From Mycobacterium xenopi (GTDB lineage: Bacteria > Actinomycetota > Actinomycetes > Mycobacteriales > Mycobacteriaceae), in NCBI RefSeq assembly GCF_009936235.1, contig NZ_AP022314.1, forward strand, positions 2,604,001 to 2,668,000: 64,000 nt of DNA, read 5' to 3'. Both the position numbers and the translations under genes were made by a program. Of this stretch, positions 54,623 to 63,728 are shown piece after piece. The notes beneath the pieces were generated by a model. It saw nothing but the letters and a program-made list of their open reading frames with translations. It did not search any database and was not told the DNA's origin. Each line of letters begins with the position of its first letter. Positions within the stretch are counted from its first letter, which is position 1.

Positions 54623-56073
54623 GCGGCGCTCGCAGCGTGGGCGCCGGCGCGACGACCGAAGAACGATCCCTCACCAAGCTGGGTGCCGCTGGCATACCCC
54701 TTGCCGTCCTGGGCGATATTGGATGCGCACGCGCCCACCGCGTACAAACCGGGGACGACGGTGCCGTCCTCGCGCAGCACCTGACCGTTGACCGACGTAG
54801 ACAACCCGCCGAGGGTGAACCCGGCGTACATCGCCTTACCCAGCGACAGGTCGAACGCCCCCCACGGCCCTTTGTCTTGCGGGGCAAGGAATTCCGGCTG
54901 CTTGTGAAAGTCGGGATCTTCACCGCGAGTCGCGAACTCGTTGTAGCGCTCCAGCGTCGCAACCAGATTGCCCCTCGGGATGCCCAACCCGGCTTCCATC
55001 TCGGGCACGGTCTCCCAGCCGTCGATCAACGGCACCAGCGGCACCTGCGGACGCTGCAGGTGCGCCTCGTCGACGATCAGAAACGCCACGCTGTCGGGCT
55101 GGTCCATCACGAAACCCGAAGTGCGCGAATGGTAGGAGTCTTCGGCGACGAACCGTTTGCCGAACTTGTTCACGATGATCCCGGTGAGCAGGATCGCCGG
55201 CGGATAGGCCGGTGCGGTGATGAAGGCCTGGTCCATGTGCTCGGTAGCGCCACCGGCGGAGACGCCGAGCCGGATACCCAGCCCGTCGTCGTAGGTGCTG
55301 CCCAGCACGAACGGCTTTTCGGCCAGTTTCGGGGTGTAGGCAGCCACCATCTCCTTGTTCATCACGAAGCCTCCGGCGGCGATGATCACCGACTTTGCTT
55401 TAGCGGCACCGGTTTCGGTGAAACGCTTCCACAACACGCCGGTCACCGCGCCCGAAGCATCCACGACCAGCTGTGTCGCACCCGTCTCGTAGCGAATCTC
55501 CACGCCGAGGCTCTTGGCACGCTTGAGTAGCAGGTCGACCACCAGCTTCGCGCCTTCGGTGTCACCAGGCACCGGCACCTTGTGGCCGCGCGGCGCCGGT
55601 ACCGCTTTTTCGAAGAACGGCCACACCTTTTCATTGCCCGTGTACATCAACCCTTCGGTGTTGGGCTGAATCACCGCCTTCTCCGGGTAGAAGCTGCGTT
55701 CGAACTGAAATCCCAACCCTTCCAACCAGGTGAAGTGCTCGACGCTGCCCTCGCAGTAGGCGCGAATCTTCTGGTGATCGGGGTCCCGGGAGACCGCGAC
55801 CAGATACTTGTACATCTCCTCCGGTGAATCCTGGTGCCCGGTGGCTTGCTGTACCGCGGTGCCGCCGCCGAGGTAGAAGTGGCCGCCGGCCATGGCGGTG
55901 GTACCACCGGCCGAGGCGGCCCGCTCCAGCACCAGTACCCGAGCCCCGGCGGCCGCCGCGCTCACTGCCGCGCAGCCCCCGGCGATGCCGAAACCGATGA
56001 CCACCACGTCGACGTCATCCGACCACGAGGTCACGTCGTCCGCGTTGACCGTCGCCGGGATCTCGGTGGTCAT
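54607..56073 (-). CDS. FAD-dependent oxidoreductase, fumarate reductase/KstD-like flavoprotein (Rv1817 homologue)
   Basis: A 488-aa flavoprotein of the succinate dehydrogenase/fumarate reductase flavoprotein superfamily, which includes 3-ketosteroid dehydrogenases. FAD-binding VVVIGFGIAGGCAAVSAAAA (about residues 23-42) leads to VLVLERAASAGGTTAMAGGH; a second FAD contact is GLYAVGACASNIAQDGKGYA (about 442-461), and SGTQLGEGSFFGRRAG closes it. Which substrate it dehydrogenates or reduces is not evident. Start ATG 56073; followed upstream on the same strand by the VOC gene (50-bp gap), suggesting a shared operon. Confidence 0.85.
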   Translation of the reverse strand: MTTEIPATVNADDVTSWSDDVDVVVIGFGIAGGCAAVSAAAAGARVLVLERAASAGGTTAMAGGHFYLGGGTAVQQATGHQDSPEEMYKYLVAVSRDPDHQKIRAYCEGSVEHFTWLEGLGFQFERSFYPEKAVIQPNTEGLMYTGNEKVWPFFEKAVPAPRGHKVPVPGDTEGAKLVVDLLLKRAKSLGVEIRYETGATQLVVDASGAVTGVLWKRFTETGAAKAKSVIIAAGGFVMNKEMVAAYTPKLAEKPFVLGSTYDDGLGIRLGVSAGGATEHMDQAFITAPAYPPAILLTGIIVNKFGKRFVAEDSYHSRTSGFVMDQPDSVAFLIVDEAHLQRPQVPLVPLIDGWETVPEMEAGLGIPRGNLVATLERYNEFATRGEDPDFHKQPEFLAPQDKGPWGAFDLSLGKAMYAGFTLGGLSTSVNGQVLREDGTVVPGLYAVGACASNIAQDGKGYASGTQLGEGSFFGRRAGAHAASAAREQT

Positions 56074-56122
56074 TGGCGGAACTCCCTCTCGTCGCTGCGC
56101 GTTGCACCGTCGCTGGCCCGAC

Positions 56123-56623
56123 TCACCGCTGCTCCTGCTTCACGTAGTCGAAAAACGCCCGGATCTCATCGGAGATGTGCGCGATCTCCACGAAAGGCAC
56201 ACCCGCTTGCGGTGCCGACACGTAGGCGAACCGCATCCCGCCGGGCATCAGCCCCTCCTGCGCGACGGTTGCTCCGTGTTCGCAGGCCGCGGAGACCATC
56301 GCGTCGAACTGCTCGACGGTTTCCGCTTCGACGCAGATGTGGTGCAGGCCCGGTCCGCAGTCTCGCAGAAAGTCACTATAGATGTTCGGCCCCCGGACCG
56401 GCTCGAGCAGTTCCAGCTGCATGTCACCGAGATAGCTCAACGAGATGTTGGCGACGAAGTCGGCGGGTCGGCCGCGGTAGCGGCAGCTGTCCGAAGCGAA
56501 ATGCACTTCGGGCAGCCGAACCCATTTGCGAACACCTAACACACTGGTGAGGGCCTTTTCCGTGGCATCCAGGTCGGCGGTTACCCAGGCGATCTGTACT
56601 GGCGTTCCGGCGTGCAGGCTCAT
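56123..56623 (-). CDS. VOC (glyoxalase/bleomycin-resistance fold) family protein
   Basis: A 166-aa metal-binding-type VOC protein. It starts with VQIAWVTADLDATEKALTSV (about residues 8-27); the second half has PGLHHICVEAETVEQFDAMV (about 87-106) and FVEIAHISDEIRAFFDYVKQ. It carries DMQLELLEPVRGPN and HHIC where metal-ligand His/Glu are expected. Substrate unknown; members include epimerases, dioxygenases and lyases. ATG 56623 is the first codon before the fold; upstream frame lacks family resemblance. Probably co-transcribed with the TetR and flavoprotein genes. Confidence 0.75.
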   Translation of the reverse strand: MSLHAGTPVQIAWVTADLDATEKALTSVLGVRKWVRLPEVHFASDSCRYRGRPADFVANISLSYLGDMQLELLEPVRGPNIYSDFLRDCGPGLHHICVEAETVEQFDAMVSAACEHGATVAQEGLMPGGMRFAYVSAPQAGVPFVEIAHISDEIRAFFDYVKQEQR

Positions 56624-56714
56624 CGCCTGGCAGAATAGCCCAGCCCGCAGACCCACAGACAGGCGTTGCCGCAGGGGCCGCGTCCCGATGGTCCGAAGGA
56701 TAGGTGAACAAGTT

Positions 56715-57419
56715 TCAATTCGCGCCGGCAACGGCGTCACGCTGCGTCAGCACGCCGACCAGCAGGCGAACCTGGGTATCGAAGAGCGCTTCGGGATCGG
56801 CGAGGGTGCCGGCGCCGTACCGCGCGAACACCTCAAGGCTGACCGCCCCCACGATTGCGGCCCACAACAGCAAACACTTGGCGACGACGCGATCGTCGCC
56901 CGGAAACCCGAAGTTGTCGCGAACCCGTTGCAAGTCCGACGAGATCGGCTGTGGCGCGGTGTGATCGGTCAACATGATGTCGCCGGTCGCGATCCCGGCG
57001 GCAACAGCGTCGAACAACACGCCCAGCACTCGGGCACCCGGTCGGACCGTCCGCTCCGCCGGCGCTTGATAGCCAGGCACCGGGCTGCCATACAGCAACG
57101 CCCACCTGGCCGGGTGCGTCAGAGCCCATCGGCGCACCGCGTGCGCGATCGCGAGGACGTCGTCACTCCACACCTCCGCCATCGCGTCGCGGGCCGCCTC
57201 GACCGCATCGGCCAAATCGTCGTAGGCGTCGACGAGCAGCAACGTCAGCAACTCGTCGCGGCTGGCCACATACCGGTACACCGCCGACGAGACCATGCCC
57301 AGCTCGCGGGCGATCGCGCGCAGCGAAAGCCCGGCCACCCCATGCTCGACCAGGTGGCGACGGCCCAGCTCGACGATCTGCGCCTCGATGCGCTGGCGCG
57401 ACGCGCGCCGCTTGCCCAC
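56715..57419 (-). CDS. TetR/AcrR family transcriptional regulator (Rv1816 homologue)
   Basis: A 234-aa repressor, the same length as the M. tuberculosis orthologue from GTG 57419. The DNA-binding part is LSLRAIARELGMVSSAVYRY (about residues 32-51), followed by VASRDELLTLLLVDAYDDLA, and a C-terminal ligand-binding domain with WALLYGSPVPGYQAP. In M. tuberculosis alleles of Rv1816 have been linked to nitroimidazole response, as I recall; ligand and regulon here are unknown. It lies upstream of the VOC and flavoprotein genes on the same strand, which are the likely targets. Confidence 0.87.
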   Translation of the reverse strand: MGKRRASRQRIEAQIVELGRRHLVEHGVAGLSLRAIARELGMVSSAVYRYVASRDELLTLLLVDAYDDLADAVEAARDAMAEVWSDDVLAIAHAVRRWALTHPARWALLYGSPVPGYQAPAERTVRPGARVLGVLFDAVAAGIATGDIMLTDHTAPQPISSDLQRVRDNFGFPGDDRVVAKCLLLWAAIVGAVSLEVFARYGAGTLADPEALFDTQVRLLVGVLTQRDAVAGAN

Positions 57420-57490
57420 ATGCCAAGTGTGACACAAAACGAGAACGGTGCTCTTGATTTTGTTCGGCGGAGCGGCGCGTGAGCGGAATT

Positions 57491-58195
57491 TCAGATCTTC
57501 GGCACGAAGCTCGGCTGTTTGCTGCCCATGGTGGCCACCCCGACGTCCTCGCGCACCTGTTGCGAAGCCGACACCCAGGACACCGCCGCCGGAAACTGCC
57601 CCCACCGGCTGTTGAACATCCCGACGATAAGCGCCGAGCCGGAATTGGGGGTGACATACACCGGGCCGCCGGAGTCGCCGTTTTGGCTGACGATGCTGTC
57701 GGACATGGTGAACCAGCCATTGTTGACCTGCTCGACGGTGCCGCAGCTCTCCCCGGTGACGACCCCGAAGTGGCAGACCGGTTCACCGGGCCGCACGACC
57801 AGGCCAGGATCCGATCCCAGCACTCGCCCGCCGGGCAGGACGTTGTTGGCAGTCACGTCGTCGGCCAGCACAATCGCCTCATAGTCGGCGATCTGCTGGT
57901 CGGCCGCGACGGTCGACCCGTTGGGGGTGTTGTTTCGGAACGTCGCTTGGTTGCCGATCACATTGCCGTCTTTGTTGGTGACCGGGCCGTGGCCGTGGCA
58001 GTGTCCCGCGGTGAAGGCGACGCGCAGCGCCGGATCGACGTAGCCCAGGGTGCACAGGTGGGTGTCCTGGTGGATTTCCATGCCGGGAAACACCAGCAGC
58101 GGGTCGGCGCGGGCGACCACGGGCACGGGCCACACCGACAGTGCCATGGCGGTGACCGTCACCGCGAACGCAGATAGTGCAGCCCGGCGCACCAT
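57491..58195 (-). CDS. Secreted trypsin-like serine protease-fold protein (Rv1815 homologue)
   Basis: A 234-aa exported protein with a signal peptide (about residues 1-30, ending VVARADP). The protease fold shows a histidine in [12 protein letters not shown] (about 58-69), an acid in [12 protein letters not shown] (about 104-115) and a serine in [11 protein letters not shown] (about 169-179), a complete catalytic triad. Cysteines in HLCTLG, GHCHG, EPVCHF and ESCGTV suggest two disulfides. Closely resembles Rv1815, whose substrate is unknown. ATG 58195. Confidence 0.85.
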   Translation of the reverse strand: MVRRAALSAFAVTVTAMALSVWPVPVVARADPLLVFPGMEIHQDTHLCTLGYVDPALRVAFTAGHCHGHGPVTNKDGNVIGNQATFRNNTPNGSTVAADQQIADYEAIVLADDVTANNVLPGGRVLGSDPGLVVRPGEPVCHFGVVTGESCGTVEQVNNGWFTMSDSIVSQNGDSGGPVYVTPNSGSALIVGMFNSRWGQFPAAVSWVSASQQVREDVGVATMGSKQPSFVPKI

Positions 58196-58340
58196 CGACT
58201 CCCATCCGTTAGCGGCCGACCGACACCGGCCGAGGGCTAGTGGTTATGCAGAGCATCGGCGCAGCGCTTCTAGACGTTACCGGCTGGCCGCAGGCGACGA
58301 GCGGCGAGCGAGAAATTCGGCGACGCTCAGATCCCGGTTA

Positions 58341-59231
58341 CTACGGTGCCGGTTGCCAGCCCGGCGGTCCGAAGAGGTAGCCCAGTCGGTCGCGCAGCCG
58401 CGTGGCCGAGCGCACATCGCGGGCGATCGCGGCATATTCATAGGTTTGCAGCTTCCAGATGTTGAAGGTGTCGACCTGCTTGGTCAGCCCGTAGTGCGGC
58501 CGGAACAACTCAGGTTGGAAGGTGCCGAACAATCGGTCCCAGATGATGAAGATGCCCCCGTAGTTCTTGTCCAGGTACTCGGGGTCCATGCCGTGGTGCA
58601 CCCGATGGTGCGACGGGGTGTTGAAAATGAATTCGACCGGCGGCGGCAGCTTGCCGATCCGCTCGGTGTGCACCCAGAACTGATAGATCAGGTTCACCGA
58701 GAAGCTGGCGAACACCATCCACGGCGGAATTCCCAACAGCGGCAACGGAATCCACATTAAGATCTCGCCGCTGTTATTCCACTTCTGGCGTAGCGCGGTG
58801 GCGAAGTTGAAGTACTGGCTGGAGTGGTGGGACTGATGCGTGGCCCAGACCAGCCGAACCCGGTGAGCCATCCGATGATACGTGTAGTACAACAGGTCGA
58901 CGCCAAGGACCGCGATCACCCACGTGTACCACCGGGTGGCCGGCAGGTGCCAGGGCGCCAGATAGGTGTAGATCGCGGCGTAGCCGAGCAGTGCCAAAAA
59001 CTTCCAGCCTGCGGTGGTGGCCAGCGACACCAGACCCATCGAGATGCTGGTCCAGGAATCCGGGGCGAAGTAGGCCCCGGAGGGAGGGCGCTGCGCACTC
59101 TCGAGGTGTTCGAGCTTGCGGGCCGCAGACCACTCCAAAATCAGCAGCAGCAGGAAAAACGGAACGGCGAAGAGCACCGGATCGCGCATTTGGGCCGGCG
59201 GCACGGCTAGGAAATCCGCGATCGTACCCAC
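58341..59231 (-). CDS. erg3: Sterol desaturase/fatty acid hydroxylase superfamily membrane protein (Erg3-like, Rv1814 homologue)
   Basis: A 296-aa di-iron membrane oxygenase-like protein. Hydrophobic helices lie at about residues 18-32, 62-90 and 100-130. The three histidine boxes are HRMAH, HQSHHSS and HHRVHH, the conserved metal ligands of the family. It is called Erg3 in M. tuberculosis by similarity to C-5 sterol desaturase, but mycobacteria do not make ergosterol, so the substrate is unknown. GTG 59231, 10 bp after the mgtC stop, is chosen because earlier in-frame sequence lies in mgtC; co-transcription is likely. Confidence 0.85.
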   Translation of the reverse strand: MGTIADFLAVPPAQMRDPVLFAVPFFLLLLILEWSAARKLEHLESAQRPPSGAYFAPDSWTSISMGLVSLATTAGWKFLALLGYAAIYTYLAPWHLPATRWYTWVIAVLGVDLLYYTYHRMAHRVRLVWATHQSHHSSQYFNFATALRQKWNNSGEILMWIPLPLLGIPPWMVFASFSVNLIYQFWVHTERIGKLPPPVEFIFNTPSHHRVHHGMDPEYLDKNYGGIFIIWDRLFGTFQPELFRPHYGLTKQVDTFNIWKLQTYEYAAIARDVRSATRLRDRLGYLFGPPGWQPAP

Positions 59232-59241
59232 GCCAGACAGA

Positions 59242-60000
59242 TTACGGCTCGTCAACGTCGCGCGGCGGCCCACTGCCGATGTCCGGCATGGGCAGCATGG
59301 AGTCGCTCGGCTCGCCCGCATACCAGTGCACGGCCTGGATACCGGGCTGCAGGGACAGCTCGGCGACAAGTCGCTCAAGGCGTGCCGGCGCGTGACCATC
59401 CATGAGCAGATAAGCGGTCAGCGCGACGGTGTCGTCGGCGGCTCGCCCGGTGTGAATCCCCCGCAGTATCAGGTCGTTGGCGCTGGTGTGCTGCACAATC
59501 TGGGCCCGCGCGTATTTTTCGCTCTTACGGCGACAGATCAACTGAACTTGGTAGGGCTGCTGATCTTCGCTTTCTTCGACGGCGTTGTCGTGGTCGATCA
59601 GCCGGCCAAGCGGGCGTCCCAGCAGATGGATGACGACGACGGTACCGGTGGCGATCACGGCGAACACCAGATGCCCGGATGCCGCCAACACCCCCACGGC
59701 CGCCGAGCACCACAATGTCGCCGCGGTATTCAGCCCACGGACGTTGAATCCCTCACGCAGGATCACCCCCCCGCCGAGAAACCCGACCCCAGACACCACA
59801 TACGACGCCACCCTGGTCGGGCTGGTGTCATTGGTGGCCACCGCGTATAGCACGAACAAGGTCGCCCCGGTTGCCACCAGCGCGTTGGTGCGCAGCCCTG
59901 CCATGCGTGCGCGCCACTGCCGCTCCAGCCCGATCAGCGCACCGCAGCCCAGCCCGACAGCCAAGCGCAACGCGAAATCCGCAAGGCTCAGCGTCTGCAC
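59242..60000 (-). CDS. mgtC: MgtC/SapB family membrane protein
   Basis: A 252-aa protein matching Rv1811. The N-terminal four- to five-helix domain (about residues 8-135) has LGCGALIGLERQWRARMAGL and VSGVGFLGGGVILREGFNVR, the MgtC signature. The C-terminal soluble part (about 150-252) is ACT-like and includes LVAELSLQPGIQAVHWYAGE. MgtC is needed by several intracellular pathogens for growth at low magnesium and inside macrophages. GTG 60000 has AAAGGAGGG upstream. It is downstream of PPE-PE-PPE on the same strand. Confidence 0.9.
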   Translation of the reverse strand: MQTLSLADFALRLAVGLGCGALIGLERQWRARMAGLRTNALVATGATLFVLYAVATNDTSPTRVASYVVSGVGFLGGGVILREGFNVRGLNTAATLWCSAAVGVLAASGHLVFAVIATGTVVVIHLLGRPLGRLIDHDNAVEESEDQQPYQVQLICRRKSEKYARAQIVQHTSANDLILRGIHTGRAADDTVALTAYLLMDGHAPARLERLVAELSLQPGIQAVHWYAGEPSDSMLPMPDIGSGPPRDVDEP

Positions 60001-60149
60001 GGGGCAGCCCTCCTTTCGCGCGGCTAAGCACCGGTATCAGTGTGGCCCAGCTCAATGTGGCCGGTGCGCTGGCGGCAGCAGTCAACCACCCGTCGGTAAA
60101 CAACAGGCGAAGCATCCTGGCGCGGAGTCGGCCCGTGCCGGACGCGGTG

Positions 60150-61538
60150 CTAGCCCGACTGTGCTTTCGGCGGCACGATCGGCTTGCCGGTGCCGGACAA
60201 ATGCACCGCGTGGATGCCCGGTGTCTTCGACAGTTGATCGAGCAGACTCTGAAGATGTGCCTGATCGGTATGCCAGTGCTGCACCGACTCGGGCTTTTGC
60301 GACAGCTCGGCGAGGACACGCTTGAGCTTCTCCGGCGTGTCTTTCGTTTTGTCCGGACTCGGTTGGCCGCCGCGGGCCGGGGTTGCATCGAGGATGCGAG
60401 GCGCAATGCCGCCCATTGCGCCACCTGCCAAACCGGCCAGGGCCAGCTGACCAACCAAACCTCCTGCGCCGTCTGCGGTGGCCGCCGGGGCGCCCGCAGC
60501 GCTGGTGCCGGACAACACGCTGGCGGCCAGCCTGACCGTCGGGGTGGCTACCGCCCAGGCTGGGGGAACCGACAGCGCCCCGACGAAGCCCGACTGGCCC
60601 ATCCCGGCTGAAACCGCTGACGCGGCCGCACCAGCCGCACCGATCGCCTGCGTGCTTGACCCGAGCCCCGCTGCCAGAGCTTCGCTGGCAGCTGCCACAC
60701 CCGCGGCGGGCAGCATGTTTTGCAGCCCCCGCACGCCCGACACGAAACCGAAGATCAGGGTGATCAGAACGTCGTTGGCGGGCAGTATCAGCTTGGGTAC
60801 AGCCTCGACATACGCACTCAGCGTCGAGAACTGGGCCGCTGGGTCCGTTGACCCTGTGATGAAGCTCAGGAAAGACGAGAGCGGGTCGGGCGGGTCAGCC
60901 GCCGCGGGCGCCGCAGCGCTCTGCAGCGCCGACGGCACCTGTGACATCAGGTGTGACAGCGTCGACTGCGCGTTGCCGGCCGATGTGGCTGCGGCGCTGG
61001 CCACCGTGCCGTCGCCGTTGGCGGTGGGCGGCGGCGGCGTGAACGGCGTCAATCGGGTGGCGGCTGCCGACGCGGCCGCATAGCTGTACATGGTGGCGAC
61101 ATCGTGCGCCCACATCTCGGCATACTGCGCTTCGGTGGCCGCGATCGCCGCCGTGTTCTGCCCAAGAATGTTGGTCGCCACCAGGGACGCAAGCTGGCTG
61201 CGATTGGCTGCGATCACCGGCGGAGGCACTACTGCGGCGAAAGCGGTCTCGTAGGCCGCCGCGGCGGCCCGGGCCTGGGTCGCCGCCTGCTCGGCCTGGG
61301 TGGCGGTGACACGCATCCATGCGGCATAGGGTGCGGCGGCCGACGCCATGGTGGTCGACGACGGACCCCGCCAGCTGGTGGTCAAGCCGGTGATCGCGGA
61401 CGAGTACTCGTCTGCGGCTGAACGCAGCTGCACAGCCAATCCGTCCCAGGCTTCGGCCGCAGCCGTGATCGGCCCAGCTCCAGCGCCGGCGTACATTCGG
61501 CCGGAGTTCACCTCCGGCGGCAGCAAGCCGAAATCCAT
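60150..61538 (-). CDS. PPE family protein, SVP subfamily, with charged C-terminal extension
   Basis: A 462-aa PPE protein. The 180-residue PPE domain begins [20 protein letters not shown] and has the WxG turn (SWRGPSS, about residues 54-60); the SVP motif [12 protein letters not shown] lies at about residue 330. Beyond a Gly/Ala-rich stretch it carries an unusual 67-residue charged tail (60150-60353) with [12 protein letters not shown] and [15 protein letters not shown]. It follows the PE gene by 11 bp, the classical PE-PPE secretion pair for ESX systems (ESX-5 most likely). The tail resembles the C-terminus of the adjacent MgtC. Confidence 0.92.
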   Translation of the reverse strand: MDFGLLPPEVNSGRMYAGAGAGPITAAAEAWDGLAVQLRSAADEYSSAITGLTTSWRGPSSTTMASAAAPYAAWMRVTATQAEQAATQARAAAAAYETAFAAVVPPPVIAANRSQLASLVATNILGQNTAAIAATEAQYAEMWAHDVATMYSYAAASAAATRLTPFTPPPPTANGDGTVASAAATSAGNAQSTLSHLMSQVPSALQSAAAPAAADPPDPLSSFLSFITGSTDPAAQFSTLSAYVEAVPKLILPANDVLITLIFGFVSGVRGLQNMLPAAGVAAASEALAAGLGSSTQAIGAAGAAASAVSAGMGQSGFVGALSVPPAWAVATPTVRLAASVLSGTSAAGAPAATADGAGGLVGQLALAGLAGGAMGGIAPRILDATPARGGQPSPDKTKDTPEKLKRVLAELSQKPESVQHWHTDQAHLQSLLDQLSKTPGIHAVHLSGTGKPIVPPKAQSG

Positions 61539-61549
61539 TGCTACACCTC

Positions 61550-61849
61550 TTAACTCGTGGCCGTCGTGTTGGCGGCCTCAGTGATGGCGTACGACCAAGC
61601 GCCGGCACGCAGAGCGCTAACGAACGCCTCGTGAATCGCGGCGGGGTGAGCCCCGACTGCCTGATAGATTTGGGCGTGCGCGACGAACTGCGCCGCAGTC
61701 AGCGCTGAAACCTCATCTGCCGCCGCGGGAACCACACCGGTTGTTGGAGGCGCTGCCGCAGCGTGCTCGGCGTTCATCGCCGAACCGACTGCAGTCAGCT
61801 GCCCGGCAGATGCCGTGAGCAGCTCGGGTTGCGTTAGCACGAAGGACAT
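61550..61849 (-). CDS. PE family protein
   Basis: A 99-aa PE protein without extra domains. It has [20 protein letters not shown], the PE helix start, and the C-terminal YxxxD/E secretion signal as YAITE (about residues 88-92). Expected to dimerise with the downstream PPE protein and leave the cell through a type VII (ESX) system. It lies between two PPE genes, 11 bp before the downstream one and 49 bp after the upstream one. Confidence 0.92.
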   Translation of the reverse strand: MSFVLTQPELLTASAGQLTAVGSAMNAEHAAAAPPTTGVVPAAADEVSALTAAQFVAHAQIYQAVGAHPAAIHEAFVSALRAGAWSYAITEAANTTATS

Positions 61850-61898
61850 AGCTCCTCCTCACTGCGCTGGGCGTGAAATAGCATGTAGACCAACATTT

Positions 61899-63134
61899 TT
61901 AGTCGCCATCGGGTATCACGATGATGGTGGCGCTAGCTGACTGTCCTGGGCCAGCAGCGCCACCCACGCCGATGGATCGTGTTGCGGTGCCGCCGCTTCC
62001 GGCCATCGCCCGTCCGGCCAAACTTGACAGGGCCATATTGCTGAAAAGGCTTCCCTGGCCGTCCGCGGCGATGGCTGTCGCTGCGCTGGTCGTGCCGGTT
62101 TCGGGCGACGCGACAGCCAGCGGCTTGACCGTCGGAGCGGCAACCGCCCAGCCCTGCGGTACCGACAATCCCCCGACATAGCCGGCTCGACCCATGCCCG
62201 CCGCTACCGTCCCGCCGGTTGAACCCAGGAGACGCGTACCCGAATCGAGCCCAGCCTCGAGCATTCCGCCCGTGGCCGCCGATTGTGCACCGAAAACCCT
62301 GGCAGCGACGGTGCCATAATTCTGTGCGGCCGTTGGCAAAAGATAGTTTTGGAAGGCCAACAGATAAGGCACACCGCCGATCGGGAAGTACGAAATCGGC
62401 GACGTCGGGCCGGTGATGAACGTCAGGAACGACGACACCGGGTTGGGTGGATCAGCCGCCGCTGTGGGTGCGGACGAGACCGGCGCGGCCAAGCTTTGCA
62501 GCGATTGCGGTAGCGCGGAGATCGCATGTGGCAGTGTCGAGTGCGCGGTACCCGCTGAAGTGGCGGCGGCCTGGGCGACCGCAGCAGCCTGAGCCGACGG
62601 GCCCGCTAGGGTCGTGGTCTGTGGCGGCGGGCTAAACGGTGTCACCCGGGCAGCGGTCGCCGACGACGCGGCGTAGGCGTACATCGCACCCGCGTCCTGA
62701 GCCCACATTTCGGCATATTCGGCCTCCGTGGCCAGGATCGCCGGGGTGTTTTGGCCGAAGATGTTCGTCGCCACCAGCGTCATCAACTGTGCGCGGTTCG
62801 CCGCGATCACCGGTGGCGGTACTGTCGCCGCAAACGCGGTCTGATAGGCGGCAGCCGCCGCATTGGCCTGTGTGGCGGTTTGCTCGGCTCGGACGGCTGT
62901 GGCGCTGATCCACGCCGCGTACGCTGCGGCAGCCTCAGCCATCATCGCCGACGACGCCCCTTGCCAGCCCGCCGCCAAGTCCGAGATCACTGACGTGAAC
63001 GCGGCTGCAGTGGAATGTAATTGGGCAGCCAGACCATCCCACGCCGCCGCGGCAACCAGCATCGTCCCTGCGCCCGGACCAGCATACATTCGACCGGAGT
63101 TGATTTCCGGCGGCAACACCCCGAAGTCAATCAT
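61899..63134 (-). CDS. PPE family protein, SVP subfamily
   Basis: A 411-aa PPE protein starting [20 protein letters not shown] with the WxG turn GWQGASS (about residues 54-60). The SVP motif is [12 protein letters not shown], about residue 320. The first 180 residues are very similar to the other PPE in this window, so the two arose by duplication; the C-terminus differs and ends [10 protein letters not shown] without the charged tail. ATG 63134 has GGGAGG six bases upstream. First gene of the PPE-PE-PPE-mgtC run. Confidence 0.92.
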   Translation of the reverse strand: MIDFGVLPPEINSGRMYAGPGAGTMLVAAAAWDGLAAQLHSTAAAFTSVISDLAAGWQGASSAMMAEAAAAYAAWISATAVRAEQTATQANAAAAAYQTAFAATVPPPVIAANRAQLMTLVATNIFGQNTPAILATEAEYAEMWAQDAGAMYAYAASSATAARVTPFSPPPQTTTLAGPSAQAAAVAQAAATSAGTAHSTLPHAISALPQSLQSLAAPVSSAPTAAADPPNPVSSFLTFITGPTSPISYFPIGGVPYLLAFQNYLLPTAAQNYGTVAARVFGAQSAATGGMLEAGLDSGTRLLGSTGGTVAAGMGRAGYVGGLSVPQGWAVAAPTVKPLAVASPETGTTSAATAIAADGQGSLFSNMALSSLAGRAMAGSGGTATRSIGVGGAAGPGQSASATIIVIPDGD

Positions 63135-63728
63135 CCATAGCCTCCCGGCGGTTCAGTTGGCGCAAAGTACATTGGCAACTGCGGCGCCCGCGGGCGATTC
63201 TGCTGTGCGCCACCTTGCGGCCACACGGTTTTTCTGCATGCGCCGGCAGCGAATACCGGTTTGCGGGTACACGGCGACCTCTTACTTGCGGTGACACATC
63301 GTGGCTTGGCGGTCAGACCGACCGATACAACTTGGCGAGGAGACGCGTGCAGCCCATCGACGGATCGAACCGGTAATTGACTGCCATCAGCGGTGCTCTC
63401 CCCATGTGGCAACGGTGTACGAAACTGCGGCCGCGGGCTCCCGTCCCAACCTCGCGCCGAGCGTAACGCCGGTAGCAATCCCTGACAAAGGGTCACAGCA
63501 AACACACAGGACAATGTCAGCAATTCGTCGAGATGGCCTGCCGCTCGGCGCCGATCCCCCTGAGCCAACAAGTTGCCATGCCCACGAACGCGGAGTGGTG
63601 TTGGCGTTGGTCACCACGCGCGCATGTTGCCCGGGGTGAATCTTCGTCGCTAACGATAGGCAAGACACGCGTGCGGCAACGTGAGAGCCCGATTCCGGCC
63701 CTGTGGTTCAGGCTATTTGGCGATGCCG
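63135..63728. other. 594-bp intergenic region upstream of the PPE-PE-PPE-mgtC run
   Basis: No gene with family resemblance is seen on either strand; short frames overlap without codon-use support. It should contain the promoter and a leader for the PPE run. I looked for the M-box (magnesium) riboswitch known near mgtC-linked PE/PPE genes in M. tuberculosis but found none of its core words. No repeats are evident. Confidence 0.5.

Noticed and set aside
63135..63728. M-box magnesium riboswitch before the PPE-mgtC run
   Set aside because: I searched for the core words of the M-box on the minus strand and found no convincing set; some similarity near 63220-63260 was too weak.
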